Shown here one piece after another: positions 55,129-64,000 of a stretch of 64,000 bases of DNA; positions within the stretch are counted from its first letter, which is position 1; each line of letters opens with the position of its first letter. The stretch lies in the NCBI GenBank assembly GCA_013697785.1, contig JACCWE010000109.1:1-64000 (forward strand). The letters run 5' to 3'. Below the pieces are notes generated by a model, which had not been told where the DNA came from, did no database searches, and saw only the letters and a program-made list of their open reading frames with translations. The position numbers and the translations under genes were made by a program. This DNA is from Gemmatimonadaceae bacterium (GTDB lineage: Bacteria; Gemmatimonadota; Gemmatimonadetes; Gemmatimonadales; Gemmatimonadaceae).

Positions 55129-57312
55129 CTAGGCCGTGACGTACCTCGCAACTGCGCGCCGCATGACGGCGAGCTGAGCGCCGATTCGCTCGAGCTGTGC
55201 GCTCTGTATCGTCTGCGTCGCGAGGGTGTGGGTGGCTGCGCCCTGCTCTCCCGCATTCGCCAGCTCTCGCGACACTCCGAGAGCGCCCGCTCCGGACTCC
55301 TCGAGCGCAGCAGGCGAGGAGTGATCGAGTGCACTGATCAGCGCGTCGAGCTTCTCGAGCAGTGGCTCGACGCTTTCCGCCGGCGGCGCCCCGTCACCAC
55401 TCGCTCGCGACTCGGCCATCGCGGACATCGTCGATGCCATACGGCGCCCGTACGCGAGGACGCTCATCGCCGATTCCACGCGATGCGGTTTCGGCGCATC
55501 CTCGGTGATGAGCCGCTGTATCGTCGCCTCCGCGTTCGTCACGGCGATGCCGAATGGACGCCGCACCTCGTTCGCCCGCGCGCGCCAGTCGAAGGACGGC
55601 GAATCGTTCGCGCCGGTGACGAGCACGAGCTGCGCGCGAAGCTCCCGCACGAGCGTGGCGAGCTGGCTCGCGTACGTTGCGATCTCGTGTGACGGCCACA
55701 GGAGCTGGGACGCTGCGAGCGCGATCGCGCCGCCGAGCAACGTGTTTACGACGCGAAGACCGGCGATTCCCCAATCGCCGGGATGCGGCTCGGCGAGGAG
55801 CACGAAGACGGGTGTGAGCAGCAGCACGAACACGCCATAGTTGAGCGGGAGCACCGCAACGGACGCGATCGTGAACGGAACCATCACCCCCGCAATCGCG
55901 AGCTTCGTGCGCGCGACGACGGCGAGCCCCGCCGCGATGATCCCCCCGACGACGCTGCCAGCGACGCGCTGCAGCGACTTCCGCATCGTTGCGCCGGAGT
56001 AGGGCTGGAGTACGATCAGCGTCGTGATCGTCGCCCAGTATCCGCGCGTGATATCGAGCGCGAAGGAAAGCCACACCGCTGCCGCCGCTGCGATACCCAT
56101 GCGAAAGGCGTGGCGAGCGGGGAGCGAGCGCGGCGTGAAGGCCTCTCGCAATGGGGCGAGCCACGCGAGGTGGTCGCGCGCGATGGGCGGAAGCGCGGCG
56201 CGATGCTCGGCGGTGGTGGGGACCACGCTCGATGCGCGCGAGTCGATACGTGCGGCGGTGTCGACGAGCACGTCCACATCGTTCGAGAGCCGCGAGAGCA
56301 GTGTCGCCGCGGCGCGGAGATGCACATTGGGCGAATCGGTGCGCACGGTGAGATCGCCGAGGGCCGGGGGCTCCACAGGCGCGCGACGTCGCGCGTCGAG
56401 ACTGTCATCGATGGCCGTGTCGAGCAGATCAAATGTCTTCGCGAGACACCCGAACGCCTTCGCGAACGACTCCTCGCTCGCCGTCGACCCGCTCTCGTGC
56501 ACGGCATCGAGCTCCGCATCGATCGCGACCATCGTTCCAAACAGCTGCTCGGCGCCCTCAGTCAGCACGAGAAGCTGCTCCCCGCGCGGGCTTCTCCCTT
56601 GCTTCGGACGGCGTGCGTCGGCGAGGACGATGCGCGCATTCTCGAGCGCGCTTCGGACATCGCCGTGCAGCGCGCTCGCGCGCGCGCGTGCGGGGGCTGC
56701 ACTCGCGTCGCCGATTGCGCGGGCGACGACTTCGAGTGCGCGCGAGAATTCCGCGAGCGTCCGGTAGCTCGCCGCGACGGCGCGACGTGCCCGGCGAAAG
56801 GGGTGCAGCGGCCAGAGAAGGAGCGAGAGCACCATCGCCCACACGACGCCGCCCGCGAACATCCCACCGCGAAGAAACTCCGCGTGCGCTGCGGGAGACG
56901 GCGATCCGGCAGCGACCGCGTAGATCACGGCGATGAACAACCCGACGGTCGCACCCTCATCGCCGTACACGCGACCGAGCCCGCCGAGGATGCCCACGAC
57001 GAGCATCGATACCACCGCAGTGCTCGCGGAGCTCGCGGCATCGGTGCCGGCGAGCGCGCACAACGATCCGACGATCGCGAGCGCTCCCATCGTCATCGCA
57101 CGCGTGCGATATGCACCGCCCTTGTCCGCAAGAGAGCCCAGCCATCCGCCGAGTGCGGCCCAGGCGAAGAACGGCTGCACGAGAAGATCGGCGGCGACCA
57201 CCGGGACGAGCAGCGCGAACGCGGTTCGCACGCCGCGACCGATCTGCAGCGTCCCCTGGTTCAGGACGAAGAGATGGCGGGCGACGCCGGTCGTGCGGCG
57301 TGCGATCCCCAC
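55129..57312 (-). CDS. FUSC family inner-membrane exporter (aromatic acid type)
   Basis: A 727-aa protein with two blocks of about six transmembrane helices separated by a soluble part (about 170-395), as in YccS/FUSC proteins. The conserved region DITRGYWATITTLIVLQPYSGATM and the late KSLQRVAGSVVGGIIAAGLAV match the FUSC family. It is similar to efflux components for aromatic acids or fusaric acid; the substrate is open. The stop of the tricorn-like gene is 19 bp upstream, so the two are probably co-transcribed. Confidence 0.93.
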   Translation of the reverse strand: MGIARRTTGVARHLFVLNQGTLQIGRGVRTAFALLVPVVAADLLVQPFFAWAALGGWLGSLADKGGAYRTRAMTMGALAIVGSLCALAGTDAASSASTAVVSMLVVGILGGLGRVYGDEGATVGLFIAVIYAVAAGSPSPAAHAEFLRGGMFAGGVVWAMVLSLLLWPLHPFRRARRAVAASYRTLAEFSRALEVVARAIGDASAAPARARASALHGDVRSALENARIVLADARRPKQGRSPRGEQLLVLTEGAEQLFGTMVAIDAELDAVHESGSTASEESFAKAFGCLAKTFDLLDTAIDDSLDARRRAPVEPPALGDLTVRTDSPNVHLRAAATLLSRLSNDVDVLVDTAARIDSRASSVVPTTAEHRAALPPIARDHLAWLAPLREAFTPRSLPARHAFRMGIAAAAAVWLSFALDITRGYWATITTLIVLQPYSGATMRKSLQRVAGSVVGGIIAAGLAVVARTKLAIAGVMVPFTIASVAVLPLNYGVFVLLLTPVFVLLAEPHPGDWGIAGLRVVNTLLGGAIALAASQLLWPSHEIATYASQLATLVRELRAQLVLVTGANDSPSFDWRARANEVRRPFGIAVTNAEATIQRLITEDAPKPHRVESAMSVLAYGRRMASTMSAMAESRASGDGAPPAESVEPLLEKLDALISALDHSSPAALEESGAGALGVSRELANAGEQGAATHTLATQTIQSAQLERIGAQLAVMRRAVARYVTA

Positions 57313-57331
57313 CTCGCCCGCCGGCTCGACG

Positions 57332-60300
57332 CTAATGTGTGGCGCCGGCTTTACGCGCCGTACCGATCTGCCCGAGCAGCGTTTTCACGGCGGCGTCGAG
57401 CTGCGTGTCGTGCGAACCGTAGCTCTCGCCCATCGCGCGTGTGATCGCGACATCGACGGGCCGAGGGTGCAGCTCCATGTCTGATCCATCAGCAGCGCGA
57501 ATGCGAATGAACGGGATGCGCACTGATGATCCGTCGAAGAGCACATCGTTCGACGTGTAGATGATCCACCCGGCCGTGGGCTCGCCGACGATCTTCCCGA
57601 GCTTCATCGCATGGTAGCCTTCCGAGAAATCCTCGGCATCGCTGAGCGAATGCATGTTCGTGACGAGAACGGTGGGCAGCTCGAGCGATCGCTGGCCGAG
57701 CAGCGTGCGCGCGGGGGCGGTGGCGAAGCCGCGGATCTGCATCGTGAGATACGGCGCGCGCGTGAGCACGTCGAGCGCGTACGCGTTGACGAAGCCTCCA
57801 TTGTTGTTCCGAATGTCGATCACGACGCCATCGTTAGCCTGATTCTGTGCATCGAGATCGGCGTAGAGACGCTGCAGCGACTCCTCGCTCATGTCGGGCA
57901 TGTGGACGTAGCCGAGCCGCCCACCGCTCGCGCGGGCGACGTAGGCTCGCGACTGTTCGACCCAGGCGCGATAGAGCAGCCCCTTTTCGGTATTCGTGCT
58001 CACCGGGAGCACCGTCACGATCCGCGGCTTCGTGTCCGCCCCCGAGATGACGCTGAGCGTCGTCTGCTTGCCGATCCTGTAATCGAGCAGCTCATCGATG
58101 TTCGTGCGCGCGCCGACCTGGACGCCATCAATCGCGACGATGTAGTCGCCTGACGCGATCTTCCCGGCGAGAGCGACGGGGCCGAGCGGGATGATCTCCG
58201 AGATTCGGAGCTTCCCGCTCCTCTCGTATTCGCCCGCATCCAGGCGAATGCCGAGTCTGCCCGTGAAGGGAGCGCCGCTCGAGGGGCCGCGAACGCCGGA
58301 GTGCGAAGCGTTGAGCTCACCAACCATCTCGTTCATGAGTCGCGCGAGCTCGTCGGGCGTTTGCGCACCCTGGGCGAGCGGCGCGTACTGCTCGCGCAGC
58401 GCATTCCAGTCGACGCCATTCATCTTTTCGTCGAAGAAGTTGTCGCGCAGCTCACGCCAGATGAGCGTGAACAACTCGCCGCGGTCGGCCGTAAAGTCGA
58501 TGTCCATCTCGGCGCTCACCGACACCGGGCGGACGCTGCGGCTCGCGACGTCGATGGCGGCGATGCGTCCACTCTCGATATAGTAGACCTCCTTTCCATC
58601 GGGCGACCACTGCACGCTGCTTTTCGGGCCCGGCGTCGACGTCAGCTGTTTCGCGACGGGATCTTCCTTTGAGAGCTCGTCGAGTGGAAAGAGATAGAGA
58701 TTCGCCTGTCCTGCCGCGACGGCCGTGACGACGACGGATTTTCCATCGGGAGCGATCTCCTCGCCGACGACATCGAGGCCGATGGGGAGGAAGGAGAGTC
58801 GCGAGCGAAGCCCCTCGAAGACGACGGGCGTGTGGCTCACGGCGTCGCGGTGGGTCGAGTCGGATGCGCGCGTGCTGCTGTCGGTAGCAGGCGATGCCGC
58901 GCTGTCGTGCGTGGCGGCCGTGTCGCGTGGTGCGGGCGTGCGTTCCTTGCCCGGCGACGGCTGCGTGCGCGGCGGAGGGGCGGACGATGGGTTCTCGATG
59001 CTGAAGAGATCGCGAAACTGATCCTCGCGAAAGCGCGGCGTGCGCGGAATGAGATCCACGCGCGCGAGCTGCCCCGACTCCGTGCGCTGCCCCGTGACGA
59101 GCAGCAGGAAAGTGCCGTCGGGACTCCAGCCGAGCGCGTCGCCGTTCGTATTCGAAAGGAAGCTGACGGGACGCGACTCACCGCCTGATACGCTCACGAG
59201 CTGGGCATTCGCGAACAGCTTGCTCCCCTGGTTCGTCGCGTAGGCGATCCACCTGCTGTCGGGCGACCACACGATCGATCGCTCGCTCATGAGCGGGGCG
59301 CGATCGAGGCGCGCGTGCGCGACGATGCGATCGGCTTGCGCAGCCGGCGCGCCCTTGGATGATGGAGCGAGGGAAAGCACGTGCAGCTCGCTGCCGCCCC
59401 GAACGAACGCGAGCGACTTGCCATCGGGAGACCACACGGGGGTGACGTCGTTCTCGATGCCGGCGGTAAGGCGGTGCTCCTCGTGCGTGACGAAGTCGTA
59501 GAGGTAGAGATGGAACTGTCCCTCGCGATCGTCGCTGAAGGCGAGTCGGCGGCTGTCGGGTGCCCACGCCGGCTGCTGCTGCACGAGGCCGGCCGCCGAG
59601 ACGCGAAGGCCCGTGCCGCCATCCTTGCTCGAGGCGGCGAAGATCTTTCCGCGCACCACGAATGCGACCTTCTTGCCGTCCGGCGACAGCGCGAGCTCCT
59701 GCAAGCCGTTCGAGAGCGTGCGATGCTCGACGACCGCGCCAGAGGCCGACCCTCGAAGCTCGATCGCGACCGGCTTCGCCGCGCCCGACGCTACATCGTA
59801 GCTCCAGATGCCGAAATCGCGCTCGAAGACGATTCCCTTGCCATCGTAGGCGATCGAAGGCCAGAGCAGCCGGCCTTCGGTGAACTTCGTCAGCTGCTTC
59901 TCGGCGCCGCCGCTCGCGAGGCGCGAGTACAGATTCGGCGCGCCGCTCCGGTCGCTCACGAAGTAGAGCGTCTTCCCGTCAGCGGACCACATCGGCCACT
60001 GGCTCTTCGCGCCGGGCCCCGTCATCTGCTCGTATTTGGGCGTCGTGCGCGCGCCCGGTGCGACGCCGTGCACGAGCCAGATCTCGCTCTCGTCGATGTG
60101 GCTATGGCCTAGCCGCCACCACTGAGAGGCGGTGATGCCGCGGGCGGTGATCGCGATGGTCGACTCGTCGGGACCCGCGGCGGCCCAGAAATCCGCGGCA
60201 TATCTGTCGGCGGCGATCGGCACGGGCGTGCCGCCGCTCGCACTCACGCGCGCGATGTCGCTCATCCCCGCGATGTCGCTCGCGGTCGTCGTGAAGAGGA

Positions 60301-60691
60301 TCCACTTTCCGTCGCGCGACCACGAGTCGAGCTGGTCGACGCCGTCGGCGAAGGTAATGCGGCGCAGCGTGCCGGTTGCGAGCGCAAGCACATAGATATT
60401 CGACCCGCCGTTGCGGGACGACATGAAGGCGAGCTGGGAGCCATCGGGCGAGTACAACGGGCGACGATCGTTCGACGCATCACTGACGAGGAGATGCGCC
60501 TCGCCGCCGGCAGCGGGGACGGTCCAGATGTCGCCGCCGGAAACGAAGGCGATTTCGCGGCGGCCGGGCGAGTAGTCGGGCTCCGAGAAGGAACGGCGCG
60601 CCGGCACCGGCGCGTGGTCGCGCGAGCGAATCGGCAGCGCGACGGATGCGGCCGCGACGAGCGCCGCGGCGGCTGAGCGAATGATCATCAT
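57332..60691 (-). CDS. Exported tricorn-type S41 peptidase
   Basis: A 1119-aa protein with a signal peptide (about 1-22). N-terminal TolB/PD40 blades (about 35-590) with SPDGSQLAFMSSR-type repeats form one or two propellers, as in tricorn proteases. A Ser/Pro-rich linker (about 595-645) is followed by a core helical region, a PDZ domain (about 815-900, LGIRLDAGEYERSGKLRISEI and ASGDYIVAIDGVQV) and the S41 catalytic domain. The latter shows VVIDIRNNNGGFVNAYALD, the nucleophile Ser in NMHSLSDAEDFSEGY, and VGEPTAGW. It likely degrades peptides in the periplasm. It sits in an operon with the FUSC gene. Confidence 0.93.
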   Translation of the reverse strand: MMIIRSAAAALVAAASVALPIRSRDHAPVPARRSFSEPDYSPGRREIAFVSGGDIWTVPAAGGEAHLLVSDASNDRRPLYSPDGSQLAFMSSRNGGSNIYVLALATGTLRRITFADGVDQLDSWSRDGKWILFTTTASDIAGMSDIARVSASGGTPVPIAADRYAADFWAAAGPDESTIAITARGITASQWWRLGHSHIDESEIWLVHGVAPGARTTPKYEQMTGPGAKSQWPMWSADGKTLYFVSDRSGAPNLYSRLASGGAEKQLTKFTEGRLLWPSIAYDGKGIVFERDFGIWSYDVASGAAKPVAIELRGSASGAVVEHRTLSNGLQELALSPDGKKVAFVVRGKIFAASSKDGGTGLRVSAAGLVQQQPAWAPDSRRLAFSDDREGQFHLYLYDFVTHEEHRLTAGIENDVTPVWSPDGKSLAFVRGGSELHVLSLAPSSKGAPAAQADRIVAHARLDRAPLMSERSIVWSPDSRWIAYATNQGSKLFANAQLVSVSGGESRPVSFLSNTNGDALGWSPDGTFLLLVTGQRTESGQLARVDLIPRTPRFREDQFRDLFSIENPSSAPPPRTQPSPGKERTPAPRDTAATHDSAASPATDSSTRASDSTHRDAVSHTPVVFEGLRSRLSFLPIGLDVVGEEIAPDGKSVVVTAVAAGQANLYLFPLDELSKEDPVAKQLTSTPGPKSSVQWSPDGKEVYYIESGRIAAIDVASRSVRPVSVSAEMDIDFTADRGELFTLIWRELRDNFFDEKMNGVDWNALREQYAPLAQGAQTPDELARLMNEMVGELNASHSGVRGPSSGAPFTGRLGIRLDAGEYERSGKLRISEIIPLGPVALAGKIASGDYIVAIDGVQVGARTNIDELLDYRIGKQTTLSVISGADTKPRIVTVLPVSTNTEKGLLYRAWVEQSRAYVARASGGRLGYVHMPDMSEESLQRLYADLDAQNQANDGVVIDIRNNNGGFVNAYALDVLTRAPYLTMQIRGFATAPARTLLGQRSLELPTVLVTNMHSLSDAEDFSEGYHAMKLGKIVGEPTAGWIIYTSNDVLFDGSSVRIPFIRIRAADGSDMELHPRPVDVAITRAMGESYGSHDTQLDAAVKTLLGQIGTARKAGATH

Positions 60692-60744
60692 GATCGGGAA
60701 AGCTAGACGCGGGCCGCGCGCACTGCGAGACGCGGGTTATGCGG

Positions 60745-61587
60745 CTACTCGACCTGGCGCGTCTCCACGGAGACGGTGAGTCGCTCGTCCGCCTGCCCGC
60801 GAAAGGTGCCGCGCGTAGGCGGAACATCGGCGTAGTCGCGGCCGATCGCCATCTTGATGTGAGCGGTGCTCGCGACGAGATCGTTCGTGGGATCGAAGCC
60901 GCGCCACCCGTGAATCGGCGTGTACGCCTCCGCCCACGCGTGCGACGCCTCGGTTTCGGGCATGGGCGCATTTGCGGCCGCGAGCCCCGACACCGTGTAG
61001 CCGCTCACGTAGCGCGCGGGAATGCCGATCGAGCGACAGAGTCCGATGAGCAGATGCGCGAAGTCCTGACACACGCCGCTCCGCTGCCGAAGGACGTCGT
61101 GCACGGTCGTCGCCACGGTGGTCACGTTCTTCGTGTACTTGAACTCGTCGTGAATGAACTTCGACAGCTGCCGCACCGCCTCGAACGATCCGTCCGGCGA
61201 CGTCGGGCGAAAAGGCTCGGCCAGCGGCGCGAGCTCCGGGCTCACCGGCACGAGCGCCGACGGCTGCAGATAGTCAGCGAGCTCCGACGGCGTAAGCGGG
61301 CGCGGACGCTGCATTGGCGAAGAGAACGGATCCTCGAGCGAGGTCACGACATCGCAGCGGGTGACGACCTCGAGCATCCGATGCGGCTTCGCCACGGTGA
61401 TGAGATGTGCACGATTGCCGAAGCCGTCGGTGTAGCGGCGCACCGAGCCGTTCGGGCTCGCGGTGATCGTGAACACATCCCAGCGCTGGTCCGCATCGGA
61501 GAGCGGTCCGAGTCGCACGTCCATCACGCCTTCGACGACATCGGTGCTGTAGTCGAGTCGCGTGACGTGCTCGAGCTTGACTTTCAC
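60745..61587 (-). CDS. Transglutaminase-like cysteine peptidase of the ATP-grasp/alpha-E operon
   Basis: A 280-aa protein with the bacterial transglutaminase N-terminal domain (about 1-110, KVKLEHVTRLDYS) and the catalytic core: Cys in SGVCQDFAHL, His in SHAWAEAY and Asp in GFDPTND. The triad is complete, so it may cleave or form amide bonds. The start is GTG at 61585-61587, overlapping the TAG of the alpha-E gene by one base (TAGTG). Family knowledge: this trio is a recurring operon for peptide-like metabolite synthesis or protein tagging. Confidence 0.94.
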   Translation of the reverse strand: MKVKLEHVTRLDYSTDVVEGVMDVRLGPLSDADQRWDVFTITASPNGSVRRYTDGFGNRAHLITVAKPHRMLEVVTRCDVVTSLEDPFSSPMQRPRPLTPSELADYLQPSALVPVSPELAPLAEPFRPTSPDGSFEAVRQLSKFIHDEFKYTKNVTTVATTVHDVLRQRSGVCQDFAHLLIGLCRSIGIPARYVSGYTVSGLAAANAPMPETEASHAWAEAYTPIHGWRGFDPTNDLVASTAHIKMAIGRDYADVPPTRGTFRGQADERLTVSVETRQVE

Positions 61588-62639
61588 TACTGCTCCGCCT
61601 GCTGCTGTTGCTGCTGCTGCTCGGCCATCAGCATCGCCGCGCGTGCCACCGCGACCACGCGGCCCGGCTGCGGCTCGTCTCGCAGATACACGCGCGTCAC
61701 CTGATCGCAGACGCGGGCAATGTTCTTCTGCAGCGTCGCGAGGTAGCTCTGCAATCCGCTCTCGAGAATCTCGTCGACCGCCGCGTGCTCGAGCTGCGCA
61801 CTCAGCAAGCCCAGCGAGCGAGTGGCGATCGTGACGCCCTCACGCCCAGCTTCGACGCGCTGCGATCCGCTCAGCTGCTGCAACGCATGCCACGCATGAC
61901 GAAGACTGAAGCGCACCGTTTGCGGGAACGAGGAATTGAGCAGCATGAACTCCACCACACGCGCGGGGTCGACGCGCAGCGAGTAGTAGCGCGCATACGC
62001 CTCCGCAGCACCGCACGAGCGCAGCACCGCGAGCCATCGCACCTGATCGTCGTCGTTCCGCTCGTGGAGCAGATGCGCCTGCAGCGTGATCATGTGCGCG
62101 ACGTTGTCCGCGCGCTCGAGATATTTTCCGAGGCAGGTGAAGTACCACGGGTCGTCGTGCGACAGCGTGGCATCGGCCAGCCCCTGGATGTACTGCGTCT
62201 CGATGAGAACCCGGCGATAGAAGGGATGCGAATCCTCCTCCATCGCCGCATCCGCGCCGCCCGCCGCAAGCCAGAGGTGCAGCGAGTTGATCGCCTCCCA
62301 CATCTCACTCGAGATACTCTCGCGCACGCGACGCGCCGCCGTGCGTCCCCGCTGCACGCACGAGACGAGCGAGCGCGGATTTCGCAGGTCGCGCGCGAGC
62401 CAGTTGCGCACCGCGAGCGGCTCTAGCCCGCCCGACGCCGGCGTGAGGCTCTCCGGGAGTGCGCCGTCGCCGGCTCGCGGCTGCACGAGTCGCTGCCACA
62501 GCTCGCGTCGCGAGATCGCATCTCCTTCGTCGAGCTCCAGATGTCCCGTCACCTCGAGCAAGCGCCCCACGGCTCCGGCCCGCTCGACGTACCGGCTCAT
62601 CCAGAACACATCCTCGGCCACACGACAGAGCATCGCCAT
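61587..62639 (-). CDS. Alpha-E domain protein (DUF403)
   Basis: A 350-aa all-helical protein of the alpha-E family: MLCRVAEDVFWMSRYVERA at the N-terminus and YFTCLGKYLERADNVAHMI in the middle are the repeated signature, both with a conserved Glu-Arg-Ala. A glutamine-rich tail (AEQQQQQQQAEQ) ends the protein and comes from a CAG-type repeat. The family is found with circularly permuted ATP-grasp proteins and is proposed to assist amide-bond formation; no catalysis is known. The ATG at 62637-62639 follows the ATP-grasp stop by one base. Confidence 0.94.
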   Translation of the reverse strand: MAMLCRVAEDVFWMSRYVERAGAVGRLLEVTGHLELDEGDAISRRELWQRLVQPRAGDGALPESLTPASGGLEPLAVRNWLARDLRNPRSLVSCVQRGRTAARRVRESISSEMWEAINSLHLWLAAGGADAAMEEDSHPFYRRVLIETQYIQGLADATLSHDDPWYFTCLGKYLERADNVAHMITLQAHLLHERNDDDQVRWLAVLRSCGAAEAYARYYSLRVDPARVVEFMLLNSSFPQTVRFSLRHAWHALQQLSGSQRVEAGREGVTIATRSLGLLSAQLEHAAVDEILESGLQSYLATLQKNIARVCDQVTRVYLRDEPQPGRVVAVARAAMLMAEQQQQQQQAEQ

Positions 62640-62640
62640 C

Positions 62641-64000
62641 TCAGCTCCCTCCCCCTGCCAGTACCCAGGTATCCTTACCGCCGCCGCCCTGCGAGGAGTT
62701 TACCACCAGCGAGCCATTTCGGAGCGCCACGCGCGTGAGCCCGCCCGGCTGCACCTTCACCTCGCGCCCGAACAACAGGAAGGGGCGAAGATCGATGTGC
62801 CTGCCCTCGAGATGATCGTTGTCCCAGCACGGCGAGCGCGAGAGCGCGAGCGTCGGTTGCGCGATGAAGCTGCGTGGATCCGCCTTCACGCGCTCGGCGT
62901 ACAGATCGCGATCAGCCTGCGACGCGTGCGGCCCGATGAGCATGCCATATCCGCCGCTCTCGTTCACCGACTTGACCACGAGCTTATCGATGTTCGCGAG
63001 TATGTACGCGAGCTCCTTCGGCCGCGTCGGCAGAAAGGTCGGCACGTTCGCGATCACCGGCTCTTCGCCGAGATAGTACTTGATGATCTCGGGAACGAAC
63101 GCGTAGATCGCCTTGTCATCCGCGACGCCGGTTCCGATCGCATTGGCGAGACTCACGCGACCCAGCCGATAGGCGGCGACGAGCCCCGGCACGCCGAGCA
63201 GCGAGTCGTTGCGGAAGGTGAGTGGATCGAGAAAGTCATCGTCGACGCGACGATAGATCACGTCGACGCGCTTCCGCCCCTCCGTCGTGCGCATGAACAC
63301 GCTGGCATCGTCGACGAAGAGGTCGGAGCCCTGCACGAGCTCGACGCCCATCGCCTTCGCGAGAAACGCGTGCTCGAAGTACGCCGAGTTGAATGCGCCG
63401 GGCGTGAGCAGCACGACCACCGGATCGTCGGCGGTGGGCGGCGCTATGGAGCGCAGCACGTCGAGCAGATCCTGCGGATAACCCTCGACGGGGCGAACAT
63501 CGTAGTCCTGAAAGAGCTGCGGCCACGTGCGCTTGAGCACGCGCCGATTCTCCACCACGTACGACACACCCGACGGCGTGCGCAGGTTGTCCTCGAGCAC
63601 CATCAGCTCGCCGGAGCCATCGCGCACGAGATCGCTGCCTACTATGTGTGTGTACACGCCGAGCGGAACGTCGACCTGGCGGAACTCGCGACGATAGCCG
63701 CGGGCTCCGAGCACGAGCTCCGGCGGAATCACTCGGGATCGCAGGATGCGCTGATCGTGATAGATGTCGTGCAAGAACAGATTGAGAGCGCGCACCCGCT
63801 GCTCGAGCCCGCGCTCGATCTTCGTCCACTCGTCCGCCTGGATGATTCGCGGGATGAGATCGAAAGGCATGATCTTCTCCACGCCCTCGGTGCCCTGATT
63901 CACCGCGAAGGTGATTCCGCGAACCGTGAACGAGAGCTCGGCAGCGCGCTGCCGGCGCGCGACGTCGGCGGAGCTGAGCGTGGCGAGGCGGCGCGCGAGT
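62641..64000 (-). CDS. Circularly permuted ATP-grasp type 2 protein (5' end outside window)
   Basis: The frame remains open to base 64000, so the start is outside the window. The visible part (over 450 aa) has [53 protein letters not shown], and the later [17 protein letters not shown] and [10 protein letters not shown] segments that carry the ATP-binding residues. This is the COG2308-type circularly permuted ATP-grasp ligase, predicted to form amide bonds. With alpha-E and transglutaminase it makes the full conserved trio; genes overlap or are one base apart. The substrate is unknown. Confidence 0.95.
   Translation of the reverse strand, partial: LARRLATLSSADVARRQRAAELSFTVRGITFAVNQGTEGVEKIMPFDLIPRIIQADEWTKIERGLEQRVRALNLFLHDIYHDQRILRSRVIPPELVLGARGYRREFRQVDVPLGVYTHIVGSDLVRDGSGELMVLEDNLRTPSGVSYVVENRRVLKRTWPQLFQDYDVRPVEGYPQDLLDVLRSIAPPTADDPVVVLLTPGAFNSAYFEHAFLAKAMGVELVQGSDLFVDDASVFMRTTEGRKRVDVIYRRVDDDFLDPLTFRNDSLLGVPGLVAAYRLGRVSLANAIGTGVADDKAIYAFVPEIIKYYLGEEPVIANVPTFLPTRPKELAYILANIDKLVVKSVNESGGYGMLIGPHASQADRDLYAERVKADPRSFIAQPTLALSRSPCWDNDHLEGRHIDLRPFLLFGREVKVQPGGLTRVALRNGSLVVNSSQGGGGKDTWVLAGGGS

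Noticed and set aside
1-64000. CRISPR array or classic phage/anti-phage defence genes
   Set aside because: I saw no regularly spaced repeats and no recognisable nuclease, Cas, restriction-modification or toxin-antitoxin genes in the window.

Overview
The window is high-GC chromosomal DNA. The gene content points to a Gemmatimonadota-like bacterium, which is an inference from content and not from a marker phylogeny. The clues are Ser/Thr kinases carrying WD40-like or TPR tails, DUF2911 and RCC1/Ig-like lipoproteins, a CarboxypepD_reg-type TonB receptor, a tricorn-type peptidase, PAS/GAF/CHASE3 sensor kinases, and HemQ. Most genes lie on the minus strand in short, tightly packed operons.

Layout. 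1-6 kb: the end of a GH31 alpha-glucosidase converges on a compact two-gene PTS, an EIIA-HPr-EI fusion overlapping an EIIC-EIIB-EIIB transporter. 6-15 kb: an NTF2-like secreted protein is divergent from a TonB receptor that ends in a strong terminator. Then come a frameshifted Ig-like/RCC1 lipoprotein and a 1018-aa kinase/M23/class-III aminotransferase fusion. 15-25 kb: Ser/Thr kinase with propeller, SRPBCC protein, AI-2E family permease, beta-propeller protein with DUF305, an outer-membrane protein and a tandem-domain protein. 24-28.5 kb: one reg_prop/Y_Y_Y histidine kinase (frameshifted as given) with two paralogous NarL-type regulators. 28.5-32.6 kb: M1 peptidase, cyclophilin and DUF2911 protein.

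At 32.7-41.4 kb is the most unusual stretch. A complete tRNA-Pro(GGG) at 41.3 kb and a displaced copy of its 3' half at 32.75 kb form a 43-bp direct repeat with two mismatches. Just inside each copy lies a tandem 12-bp motif in the same orientation, as expected for the arm sites of a tyrosine recombinase. The 8.6 kb between them has no visible integrase. It holds a patchwork of truncated genes (response-regulator HTH, GMC oxidoreductase, DUF2911), a DUF421 pair, a HAF-repeat lipoprotein, a LuxR regulator and a TPR Ser/Thr kinase. I read it as a decayed integrative element.

41.4-64 kb: YflT-like stress protein, a large PAS/GAF histidine kinase, a conserved small coiled-coil protein, a phosphoesterase, DUF1761, an UPF0173 hydrolase, HemQ, an SAM methyltransferase, UppS, a coupled winged-helix/membrane-protein pair, a receiver-only regulator and a CHASE3 kinase, FUSC exporter and tricorn-like S41 protease. 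The last three genes (transglutaminase, alpha-E, circularly permuted ATP-grasp) form a predicted peptide-synthesis operon that runs off the right edge.

Three long genes (9.8-11.7, 25.3-28.4 and 35.6-36.3 kb) each need one indel to read through. Sequencing or assembly error should therefore be excluded before calling any of them a pseudogene.
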